The notes under the pieces are model-generated. The model did no database searches. It saw only the letters and a program-made list of their open reading frames with translations, and had not been told where the DNA came from. A stretch of DNA of 59,177 bases from Saprospiraceae bacterium (lineage in GTDB: Bacteria; Bacteroidota; Bacteroidia; Chitinophagales; Saprospiraceae): assembly GCA_026982695.1 (NCBI GenBank), contig JALSGS010000054.1:1-59177 (forward strand), given 5' to 3'. The position numbers and the translations under genes were made by a program. This document shows positions 11,901-17,700 of this stretch, piece after piece. Every line of letters begins with the position of its first letter. Positions within the stretch are counted from its first letter, which is position 1.

Positions 11901-14580
11901 CGCTTTGCCACTGCTACCCTCCACCGAACGCGCGCTGATCCACATATGGCAACACGGATGTGCTGCGCCCTTTAAATGGCAATCTACCCTACATGCGCTG
12001 TTGGAAAATACTGCCCAGCGCTGGCCCGATCGCATCGCTGTGCGCCAAGGCACCAGCCAACTGACTTTCCGACAACTCAACCAACGAGCCAACCAGGTAG
12101 CCTATGCCCTTCGCCAGGCAGGCCATCGGCCTGGGCAACGCGTAGGTGTCATGTTGGATCGGCACCCGCGCATGTTGGCCGTACTGTATGGCATCCTCAA
12201 AGCGGGTGGTGCCTACGTGCCCGTCGAAACGTTTAATCCACTGACTCGTGCACGCCACATCGTCCAGGATGCGGCCTGCCAGTGGCTCATCACAGCGCGC
12301 CGACATCGAAGCATGGCCAACCAGCTGGGGGTTGAAGTACTCGATATCGACCAAGCTGCTTTTTGGCAACAGCCTGTCACATCACTCGCTCAGCACGTAA
12401 GGCCCGAACAAGAGGCCTATATCATCTACACAAGTGGGTCGACGGGGCAACCCAAAGGCGTTGCAATTGCCCATCAGGCTGCTCTACATACACTGCTGGC
12501 TATTGATCGTCTTTGGCAAATAGGACCCGACGACCGATGCGTGTCGGTGTCGAGCATGTCTTTTGACATGAGCATACCTGACTACTTTCTCATGCCTGCC
12601 CGTGGTGCAACGCTCATCTTAGTCGATGACGAGACGCGCCGCAATGGGCTGGCATTGCGGCAGCTGCTCGAGCAAGTACAACCTACCGTGATGCAAGCGA
12701 CCCCAGCCACCTGGCGCATGTTGCTTGCCGCGTCTTGGCCAGGCACACCTCAGCTACGCGCTGTGGCTGGTGGCGAAGCGCTGACTAAAGATTTGGCTGC
12801 AGCCCTCCTGCCTTGCGTGCACACGCTCTGGAATGGCTATGGCCCCACAGAAACCGCTATCTATGCTACCTGGCAACGCGTCACTGAGGCCGAGCTGCGG
12901 GCACCTTTCGGCGAAACGATTCCCATTGGACGGCCCTTAGCCCATGTATCGCTGGCTGTGCTCGACTGCCATGGCCAACCTGTGGGCGTAGGCATTCCCG
13001 GCGAGTTGTACATTAGCGGTCCTGGCGTAGCTATAGGGTATCTCAACAGTCTCGAACAGCACCAAACTGCCTTTATCACCCGCAACAATGGCTCGCGCTG
13101 GTATCGTACAGGAGATCGCGTGCGCCATCTACCTACAGGCGAGTTGGAATTTCTGGGGCGCGGCGACGCGCAAATCAAAATTCGAGGCTACCGCATCGAA
13201 ATAGGCGAAGTGGAAGCGCGCCTCAACGAGCTATCAGAAGTGCGCGAAGGCGTTGTACATTTTTGGCCCAAGGGCCCCAAAGGGCAACCTGCTTTGGTAG
13301 CCTACTACGTGCCTACCCAAGAATCTCACACGACTGAACAAGTGCGCAATGCCTTGAGTCAGTATCTACCTGAGTGGATGATGCCTACTCATTTTATGCC
13401 CATGACATCACTGCCCCGAAACAGCGCTTTAAAAGTCGATCGGCAAGCATTGCCCGAGCCCCAAGTAGCCCCACCCACACCCGCCAAGGCCAAGGTCTCT
13501 ACAGCTACTACCTACTCGGACACAGAAAATTGGCTAGCCGAGCAATGGCAATCGCTGTTAGGACACACCCCTCGACCCGACGATGACTTCTTCGCTTTGG
13601 GCGGGCATTCCCTGCTGGCAACCCAGCTTATGGCAACGATTTACAAAGAAAAAGGCATCCGCCTACCCCTCGCCACCCTGCTCCAGTACAGTACGCTGCG
13701 CCAGCTAGCTGCACAGATCGATGCAGCCAACACTACGGCGAGCCACACATTTAGCTCATTAGTACCCATCCGCACCCAAGGAAAAAAGGCGCCGCTTTTC
13801 CTCGTACACGGTGGTGGACTACACGTATTGTTTTACGAAGCACTTACGCGCCACATGGACAAAGACCGCCCCATCTATGCCTTACAGGCCAAAGGCTTAG
13901 ATGGCAGAGAAGAGCCCCTAGCCCGTATAGAAGACATGGCTGTTCACTACATTCGAGAAATCAAGCAAGTGCAGCCACAAGGCCCCTATCATCTGGCTGG
14001 CTATTCGCTGGGCGGACTCATCGCCTTCGAAATGGCACGCCAATTGGCAGCAGATGGCGAGCTATTAGGCGAAGTGGCTCTGTTCGATGCCGTAGCCAAA
14101 GACATGGTGCGCCAACAAAAGCGCTGGTGGAAGCGCCTAAAAAAGGCCGGCTATACGCTTCAGTTATTAGTCAGTGCACCCATCCGCACCCTGTCGTACA
14201 AATCGCAGGTGTTGCACACACAACTAAAACACCTGATAGGCAAATGGCGCATAGCTTGGTTCGACCCACAACACGAGCAACTGCACGAAGGATACTTGCC
14301 TTTCGGCAAAAAAGTCTATGACAAATGCTTAGAAGCGTACGAGCGCTATCAAATGCAGCCAGCACCGGTAAGTGTGACCGTCTTTCGGGCCAAAGAACAA
14401 ATGTTCTACCTCGAAGATGCCGACTACTTGGGGTGGAAGGACTTCGCACTTGGCGGCGTAGAGGTTATTGACATCGAAGGTAATCACTTAACTTTGTTTG
14501 ACGAGCCCCACGTACAGACTGTTGCACGCATACTCTCAAAACGACTTGCTAAAAAGGACCACCCTGTACTACTCTCATGA
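2935..14580 (+). CDS. hybrid NRPS/PKS with sulfotransferase and aminotransferase domains
   Basis: A 3881-residue assembly line. By residue: adenylation A1 about 15-530 (TSGSTGKPKG near 170); PCP1, Ser564; PAPS sulfotransferase about 665-925 (PPRSGTT 673-679, RHP 798-800); ketosynthase about 982-1410 (VQTAC with Cys1155, His1291, His1331); acyltransferase about 1505-1800 (GHSAG, Ser1600; VAAHS at 1697-1701); ACP, Ser1933; class III PLP aminotransferase about 2070-2520 (Asp2327, Lys2355); condensation about 2560-2990 (HHIAVDG 2693-2699); A2 about 3020-3520; PCP2, Ser3559; thioesterase about 3615-3870 (Ser3691, Asp3718, His3851). No KR, DH, ER, methyltransferase or epimerase domain is visible. 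Having no leading C domain, A1 should start the chain; KS-AT adds a ketide, the AMT makes it a beta-amino acid, C-A2 adds a second amino acid and TE releases. All active-site residues I checked are present. The domain order is read directly; the product is inferred. Confidence 0.95.
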   Translation: MSVQVTDNPFSSLAQPLHEYFRKVATTHSERAALIHEGQTISYAVLDQRSDWLAHHLHALGIRPQTFVAISMERSFDLLIAIWGILKAGGAYVPLDIDLPPERRAFMLADAGTSILITQSKYINAFRSHPTVQLIAIDTLWPELEKRYANASPPHTHSQATDLAYMIYTSGSTGKPKGVMIQHDHVWHQLEGQHAIAPEKMEATLLTASISFDVSVLTIFWTLLTGKPLVIPRQGQEKDMRSLASLIAHTKVTHMLTLPSLHTLLLDQADPDQLRSLRLVNVSGEVCPTSLVQKHQRRIPWAQLYNLYGPTEATVNCTYFRLPKGFDQPKVPIGQPIPNYHIFILSENMKPVSGREVGEIYIGGSKPVVARGYWKRPQLTAERFVSNPFAEGGDKLYKTGDLARWMDDGHIEFLGRVDHQVKFRGYRIELGEIEVALGNHPAVREAVVMLHGQTPQQQRMVAWLTFHTNQSASVSELRQWLEHSLPEYMIPSVFVFLERMPLTTNGKIDRKALPDPPNQRPQLAQDYESPQGPLEQLIAAQWAELLQVQPIGRHDKFFELGGHSLLAARFIGQWQQALHTSIFITTIFDHPTVASFAAMLQREYGQELEAFFAERQEKQSAHKALAAIEDAQANKPQLSDEEVSAFAKYLPHYPPPKLPVGRTIGKAVFILAPPRSGTTLLRVMLAGHPQLFAANELQLWHFDTLQQRARTYSGKYALWQEGLIRAVMELRSCDADQARAHILDMEQKGATTPDMWQWLERHSGCIVVDKSPSYALDPQALQRIAQCCDEPIFVHLVRHPWSVARSFARYHMHQVVFMPEHPYTPLQLGELIWLYSHRHILDFLQGIPHDRYIRIHYEQLVRTPEPFLRQLCAQIGIPFHEGVLDPYADLSSKMVDGIYDNSRSMGDLHFEQRRKLDVAQADKWQGVWQDNFLAADTWQLAAQLGYPTCPNQKALFHAVSVPTQKSTQDKEAHTTFQVDTTDEPIAIIGMAVRLPGADDIDTFWQNLLAKRDVGEAVSPDDLAAEGLDPHLLHQPNYVARRYVLKDADCFDAAFFGINPREAALMDPQHRVMLETAWWVLEAAGYDPARYTGRIGVVGGVARNSYLTHNLASHDDLRQQAGAYHYMLGNESSFAITRIAYLLGLKGPAIDVQTACATGGVALHLAVELLRRGEADMMLVGGGRIQPPLRTGYRYREGQPLSADGYVRPFDAQANGMVQGHGIAFVLLKPLRSAVRDGDHIYAIIKGSAINNDGNDKTGFTAPSASGQAAVIEAALQRAGISAEEVAFVEAHGTGTLLGDPIELTGLTQAFRKYTQKKHYCALHSVKAHLGHLDAGAGIIGLITAALALARQTIPALQHFQQPNPQVDWENSPFIVPTQPRLWPRQQAQPRRAGVSSFGLGGTNAHLVLEEAPTLPPTDYSPRSTEWLCLSAKNEAALQQMAQQLATHFEQHNELELADVAFTLSQRPQLSYRLCVLASDIPTAIQQLRKLQGRSIVRGQVQEPKKIGWLFPGGGSQYVGMAAGLYQALPIFRKWVDELCTLVAARHQLQLNELFQPHADPPQVYIERPSWALPALFVVEVALVRTLEHFGIRPDYLIGHSAGAYVAAHIAGVFALEDALDLVVLRGKLFESIDTEGAMLSVALSEAALNPWLDESLSIAAINKPDNCVVAGPVAAIDALAQRLSQQDIDCRRLHIRVAAHSPQIEPILPAFAQALEQIELHPPTLPIISNLTGQWADPQQMATPQYWIDHLRQPVRWADGIATLLKSDVGVCIEVGPGQTLTTFTRQHPQWKGDKMALATLRHPREQIDDCYFFLRQLAQLWTKGVHLDPTALYEERRCRCPLPTYPFARQRHWIEPAATGTSKSLEDETPKMVTNNSLSQDIQAPHVSSAHTSPSRQQRLEQEVKKVLTQLSGLSEEALLTEATFLELGFDSLFLSQIVIALNEHFDTQISFRQLFEETPTIAELVQWLDAQLPSDVFTPPSPSEDTSPPQPLAQAAQALLPQAPPNVAALIQQQLELMARQLDLLQGKIVESPPATKPAPPPATSSSTTPPKGITAKLKRTTDKRGPIELDAGQRAWLQRFIERYTRKTAKSKALAARHKRVYADPRAITGFHRLWKEVTYQLAAEQSKGSRFTDLDGNQYIDYVMSYGVALFGHSPDFVREAIRQQLDKGTGLDLLSPLATEVGERLCRLSGKDRMTLANTGTEALVAAVRAARAATGRDKIAVFDTDYHGLTDEFLLRAFAIGDKQIIRPLAAGIPQYLADHVLVLDYHQPDKALSRIEEQAHQLAAVVVEPIQAQNPHWQHFELMPRLRELTQRLDIPLIFDEIINGFRLHARGAQAWYDVEADIVAYGKAITGGLPLAAIAGHERYLNVFDGGPWQFGDASVPEATLTYFAGTFIKNPLSLASAHAALTQIEQQSPQLQAQLNRTGYRFAHALAKLFSKMGAPLYVTATSSIFNIKFADNNPLNQLFFPLLALNGVHMRARPCFISTAHGEDDLQQTLQAVGATLEELLQHGIMKPWEGELLNAIVAPPWWSDQDIATAQASSFSIPQIRLLEKEAPLTDSQQEIFLQHQLSEAAGKAYIIGTQIHLKGVLDRTALQKAIAQLVQRHEALRMTINESGTHMRIAPERSLELPYHNLSDMEAQQRQSEWERLLALEGHTPFDLKKGPLSRFRLVQLQPNHHVLLLTVHHIAVDGWSLGILTRELGMLYAAQLSGQPAQLPPAVPVSRYAREEVAWQQSEAFTKHLEWWHKQFAEGVPTCELPTDFPRPAQRSFRGGMERLRFDAPFAERLKKSAHQLRTTLFIYMLAAFEAFLYRLSGQQTLVVGIAAAGHNLPRYAQLVAHAIHLLPLRTQIDDHLPFGKWISTVRQHVLDAFEHQRLSLGRLVRSLDLPRSPARNTLVSVVFNMDSPLEGLDFGPLEITTQPLPRHYETFDIYINLKPVGQQLWFEWNYNADLWRPETIRMRLAEFETFLKAALEQPEQTIAALPLLPSTERALIHIWQHGCAAPFKWQSTLHALLENTAQRWPDRIAVRQGTSQLTFRQLNQRANQVAYALRQAGHRPGQRVGVMLDRHPRMLAVLYGILKAGGAYVPVETFNPLTRARHIVQDAACQWLITARRHRSMANQLGVEVLDIDQAAFWQQPVTSLAQHVRPEQEAYIIYTSGSTGQPKGVAIAHQAALHTLLAIDRLWQIGPDDRCVSVSSMSFDMSIPDYFLMPARGATLILVDDETRRNGLALRQLLEQVQPTVMQATPATWRMLLAASWPGTPQLRAVAGGEALTKDLAAALLPCVHTLWNGYGPTETAIYATWQRVTEAELRAPFGETIPIGRPLAHVSLAVLDCHGQPVGVGIPGELYISGPGVAIGYLNSLEQHQTAFITRNNGSRWYRTGDRVRHLPTGELEFLGRGDAQIKIRGYRIEIGEVEARLNELSEVREGVVHFWPKGPKGQPALVAYYVPTQESHTTEQVRNALSQYLPEWMMPTHFMPMTSLPRNSALKVDRQALPEPQVAPPTPAKAKVSTATTYSDTENWLAEQWQSLLGHTPRPDDDFFALGGHSLLATQLMATIYKEKGIRLPLATLLQYSTLRQLAAQIDAANTTASHTFSSLVPIRTQGKKAPLFLVHGGGLHVLFYEALTRHMDKDRPIYALQAKGLDGREEPLARIEDMAVHYIREIKQVQPQGPYHLAGYSLGGLIAFEMARQLAADGELLGEVALFDAVAKDMVRQQKRWWKRLKKAGYTLQLLVSAPIRTLSYKSQVLHTQLKHLIGKWRIAWFDPQHEQLHEGYLPFGKKVYDKCLEAYERYQMQPAPVSVTVFRAKEQMFYLEDADYLGWKDFALGGVEVIDIEGNHLTLFDEPHVQTVARILSKRLAKKDHPVLLS
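4768..4780 (-). repeat. iterated 13-mer, copy 1
   Basis: TTTGCCGAAAGGC, the reverse of GCCTTTCGGCAAA, in the megasynthase linker after PCP1. It encodes FAER. Confidence 0.7.
7217..7229 (+). repeat. iterated 13-mer, copy 2
   Basis: GCCTTTCGGCAAA in the KS-AT linker of the megasynthase, read in a frame that gives LSAK, unlike the other copies. Confidence 0.7.
11305..11317 (-). repeat. iterated 13-mer, copy 3
   Basis: TTTGCCGAAAGGC within the condensation domain; encodes FAER. Confidence 0.7.
11520..11532 (+). repeat. iterated 13-mer, copy 4
   Basis: GCCTTTCGGCAAA within the condensation domain, about 200 bases from copy 3 and in opposite orientation; encodes PFGK. Confidence 0.7.
14298..14310 (+). 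repeat. iterated 13-mer, copy 5
   Basis: GCCTTTCGGCAAA within the thioesterase domain; encodes PFGK. Confidence 0.7.
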
Positions 14581-14653
14581 GCACATAACCTCGACTGAGG
14601 CAAAAAGTAGCTACTCAAGCTACAAAAAATCACAGAATATCAATCGATTTGGC

Positions 14654-15274
14654 ATGCCTCAAAAAGTGCTACTACATTCTGGCAATCCACTTATTTGCAG
14701 CTGGATATATCGCTGGACACAATGGAAAGAGTGGGCTATTGATCGAATGAATTGGTTATCCAAAGAAGAACACCAAAATAGGGACGCTATTCAGAATGAA
14801 GTAGCCAAAGAGCGCTTTTTAGTCACGCGCACCCTATGGCGCCTGTTATTAGGTCAGTTTCTGGACATTTCTCCTGAAGAAGTGCCCCTAACGCATTGGC
14901 CCAAAGGGCGCCCTTCGCTGCCGGGCTATCCTCATGTGGCGTTGAGCAGCAGTCATTCCAACGAGTGGGTTATATTTGCCATGTGCCCAGAAGGCGGGCA
15001 GCTAGGTGTAGATATGGAAGTAGTCATACCTGATTTCGACTACAAGCAAATCATGGATGCATGGTTCCCTCTTTCAGTCAAGCAGCACATACACAATGTC
15101 GAAGACTTTTATCGCGCCTGGACTCTGCGCGAGGCAGTAGCCAAAGCACGCGGTACAGGCCTAACTGAAGAGCTGCTGCAAATGACCGACGAAGCACTCC
15201 TACCTCCTCACACCCGTTATGGCACACGTACTTTGGGCAACCATTGCCTCATTTCCTACGTGTGGTGGCCATAA
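14654..15274 (+). CDS. Sfp-type 4'-phosphopantetheinyl transferase
   Basis: A 206-residue enzyme expected to transfer phosphopantetheine from CoA to the carrier-protein serines of the megasynthase (Ser564, Ser1933, Ser3559). Signatures: LGVDMEVV (the GVDxE magnesium-binding motif, about residues 118-125) and FYRAWTLREAVAKARGTGL (the WxxKEA..K motif, with Arg in place of the first Lys). Size fits the Sfp/HetI group. The open frame extends upstream into the megasynthase 3' end, but the ATG at 14654 gives a normal N-terminus and lies 73 bases after the megasynthase stop, so the two form a likely transcription unit. This pairing is good evidence that the assembly line is functional and locally activated. 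Confidence 0.9.
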   Translation: MPQKVLLHSGNPLICSWIYRWTQWKEWAIDRMNWLSKEEHQNRDAIQNEVAKERFLVTRTLWRLLLGQFLDISPEEVPLTHWPKGRPSLPGYPHVALSSSHSNEWVIFAMCPEGGQLGVDMEVVIPDFDYKQIMDAWFPLSVKQHIHNVEDFYRAWTLREAVAKARGTGLTEELLQMTDEALLPPHTRYGTRTLGNHCLISYVWWP

Positions 15275-15287
15275 GCTCTCCTCTTTA

Positions 15288-16829
15288 CTATAGTGGAATG
15301 TTGCCGTGCTTTTTCTTAGGTAGGTTCACCACTTTGTTTTCTAAAAGGACAAAGGCCTTGATGAGCTTGCGTCGCGTTTGGGCCGGATCGATCACTTCAT
15401 CGATAAAGCCACGGGCAGCAGCTCTCCACGGGTTTGCGAATTTTTTTTGATACGCTTTTTCCTTTTGTGCCAGCAGCTCATGGGGGTTGTCAGCAGCTGC
15501 AATTTCCTTTCGAAAAATGATTTCACTGGCTCCTTTAGCGCCCATCACAGCGATCTCGGCAGTAGGCCAAGCAAAGTTGAAGTCCGCACCGATGTGTTTG
15601 GAGTTCATCACATCATAAGCACCACCGTAGGCCTTCCGAGTGATCAGCGTAACCCGCGGCACGGTAGCCTCGCTAAAAGCGTACAATAGCTTGGCGCCAT
15701 TGGCAATAATGCCATTCCACTCTTGATCTGTGCCCGGCAAAAAGCCCGGCACATCGACCAGTACGAGTAGCGGGATGTTGAAGCAGTCACAGAAGCGCAC
15801 AAAGCGTGCTGCCTTCCGACTGCTATTCACGTCCAACACGCCTGCCAAACTGGTGGGCTGATTACCTACTACGCCAATACTTCTACCGGCTAAGCGCGCA
15901 AAGCCCACCACGATGTTGTCCGCCCAATCGGGATGGATTTCGAAAAATGATTCGGGATCCACTATCCCGTCAATTACTTCGCGCATGTCGTAGGGCTGTT
16001 GTGGATTAGGCGGCACCACCTGACGCAACTGCGGACGCAGTTCGTCGCCTAATTCACAGGGCACCACTGGTGGTGCTTCTTCACAGTTTTGGGGTAAATA
16101 GCTCAATAACTGTTTGATTTTTTCCAAGCAGTCAATATCGTTGGCAGCAGTGAGGTGCGTCACCCCCGAACGCGAGGCATGAGCAAAAGCGCCTCCCAGT
16201 TCTTCAGCACTCACATCCTCATTCGTCACGGTTTTCACCACATTGGGCCCTGTAACGAACATGTAGGAAGTGCGCTCCACCATAATGACAAAGTCAGTTA
16301 TGGCAGGCGAATACACAGCACCTCCTGCACAAGGCCCCATGATGGCAGAAATCTGCGGAATCACGCCTGAGGCCATCACATTGCGATAGAAGATATCAGC
16401 ATAGCCCGCCAAGGACTTGACGCCTTCCTGGATGCGCGCGCCTCCGCTGTCGTTGAGCCCGATGAGTGGCACACCCGTGCGCATGGCTAAGTCCATCACT
16501 TTGCAAATTTTTTCAGCATGTGTTTCCGACAAGCTTCCGCCAAAAACGGTAAAATCTTGGGCAAAGACATACACGGGTCTTCCCTGTATGGTGCCATAGC
16601 CCGTCACCACTCCATCGCCCAGAATTTGCTGCTTTTCCATGCCGAAATCCGTACAGCGATGGGTGACGAACATGCCGATTTCTTCGAACGAGCCTGCGTC
16701 CAGCAAGTAGTGAATGCGCTCCCGTGCCGTAAGCTTGCCTTGCTGGTGCTGCTTGTCGATACGAGCTTGCCCACCGCCCAGTTGGGCGGTAGCTATTTTT
16801 TCTCGTAATTCTTTGAGTTTGTCTTTCAT
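15288..16829 (-). CDS. acyl-CoA carboxylase carboxyltransferase (beta) subunit, PccB-like
   Basis: A 513-residue biotin-dependent carboxyltransferase, transferring CO2 from carboxybiotin to an acyl-CoA, probably propionyl-CoA. The N-terminal half has [27 protein letters not shown] and [13 protein letters not shown], and the C-terminal half has [19 protein letters not shown] and [11 protein letters not shown], both typical of PCC beta subunits. The biotin-carboxylase/BCCP subunit is not nearby. It converges on the phosphopantetheinyl transferase gene with only 13 bases between stops. In principle it could supply methylmalonyl-CoA to the megasynthase, but the AT domain lacks a clear methylmalonyl signature, so it is more likely general metabolism. 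Malonyl-type or methylcrotonyl-type specificity cannot be excluded. Confidence 0.88.
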   Translation of the reverse strand: MKDKLKELREKIATAQLGGGQARIDKQHQQGKLTARERIHYLLDAGSFEEIGMFVTHRCTDFGMEKQQILGDGVVTGYGTIQGRPVYVFAQDFTVFGGSLSETHAEKICKVMDLAMRTGVPLIGLNDSGGARIQEGVKSLAGYADIFYRNVMASGVIPQISAIMGPCAGGAVYSPAITDFVIMVERTSYMFVTGPNVVKTVTNEDVSAEELGGAFAHASRSGVTHLTAANDIDCLEKIKQLLSYLPQNCEEAPPVVPCELGDELRPQLRQVVPPNPQQPYDMREVIDGIVDPESFFEIHPDWADNIVVGFARLAGRSIGVVGNQPTSLAGVLDVNSSRKAARFVRFCDCFNIPLLVLVDVPGFLPGTDQEWNGIIANGAKLLYAFSEATVPRVTLITRKAYGGAYDVMNSKHIGADFNFAWPTAEIAVMGAKGASEIIFRKEIAAADNPHELLAQKEKAYQKKFANPWRAAARGFIDEVIDPAQTRRKLIKAFVLLENKVVNLPKKKHGNIPL

Positions 16830-16878
16830 GATTGACGTTTTCCTTTGCGCGCGCTACCAGTTTACTAAAGCCATCTGT

Positions 16879-17685
16879 TTAGTGCTTTTTGCGCACCACA
16901 AAACCATGTCCTATTTGAGTATGTGTCCAGCCAAACAAGGCATTGTCTAAAGCAATGATCACATCAGTGAGGCAAGCCAGTACAGGTTCTTGGGTAGTAG
17001 GGCGCAGCTGTAGCCGTCGAGACCTCGATTGTGCTAAGTTAGCTGCATTGGCTTTGAACAAGCGCTGTATAATTCCCGTCCAATACGCTTCCAATAGCCC
17101 AACCAAATACCGGCTTAGGCCTCGTGCGACTACTATCTCGAGTCCTGCAGCTTGAGCCCATTGCTGAAAGGCTGCCCCGTCTATAAGATACTCATGCCCA
17201 AAAGCATAAGCGCCCTGAGCTATATGGCCTGCACCTATCCACCCCAAGATTTTGTTGATCGGGTCGTAGGTTATGGGAAAATGCACAGAGGGAAAGGTCA
17301 GTATCGCCACTCCACCTGGGCGCAAGACGCGTGCCAGCTCGTGGGTCATTTGGACGGGGTCACCTACGTGTTCCATCACCTCTACCGATACAATTAAGTC
17401 GAAGTAGTTGTCGGGAAAGCTGAGCGCCAGGGCATTTTCCACCTGGTAAGTGATGTGACTAATATGGCTATTGAGCTTTTTGGCGAAAGCCACATCCGCT
17501 TCATTGATGTCGCAGGCAATTAGTTGTGTGCAATGCGCTGCAATCATGGGGTCGTAGTCGCCCTCACCAGTACCCAAGCTCAAGCCACGCCCGTATTTGC
17601 CGGAAGGCGGTAAAAAGTGGCGCAGCTGGGTAGCGACAAAGCGATAGCGGTTTCGATATGTAGGGAAAAGCAATTTGTAATTCAT
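16879..17685 (-). CDS. class I SAM-dependent methyltransferase
   Basis: A 268-residue Methyltransf_11-type protein. SAM-binding motif I is LSLGTGEGDYD (about residues 36-46), motif II contains LIACDINEADV, the post-motif region has DNYFDLIVSVEVMEHV (about 108-123) and motif III is RVLRPGGVAIL. The substrate is unknown; such genes beside glycosyltransferase-like genes often act on lipids or quinones, but nothing here decides it. It lies 15 bases downstream of the glycosyltransferase/TPR gene and about 50 bases upstream of pccB on the same strand, consistent with one minus-strand operon. There is no sign that it belongs to the natural-product pathway. Confidence 0.82.
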   Translation of the reverse strand: MNYKLLFPTYRNRYRFVATQLRHFLPPSGKYGRGLSLGTGEGDYDPMIAAHCTQLIACDINEADVAFAKKLNSHISHITYQVENALALSFPDNYFDLIVSVEVMEHVGDPVQMTHELARVLRPGGVAILTFPSVHFPITYDPINKILGWIGAGHIAQGAYAFGHEYLIDGAAFQQWAQAAGLEIVVARGLSRYLVGLLEAYWTGIIQRLFKANAANLAQSRSRRLQLRPTTQEPVLACLTDVIIALDNALFGWTHTQIGHGFVVRKKH

Positions 17686-17700
17686 TCTTGTTTGTTTACC

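Noticed and set aside
2935-14580. Hidden KR, DH, ER, epimerase or methyltransferase domain in the megasynthase
   Set aside because: The intervals between assigned domains are too short, and no Rossmann GxGxxG reductase or SAM-binding motif was seen in them.
15288-16829. Carboxylase as a dedicated extender-unit enzyme of the natural-product locus
   Set aside because: It is on the opposite strand, in a run of unrelated genes, and the AT domain lacks a methylmalonyl signature; kept only as a possibility.
16943-17155. Numerous 60-190 codon frames antisense to or out of frame with the large genes (this is one example)
   Set aside because: They are shadows of confidently assigned genes, with no independent start context or family features.
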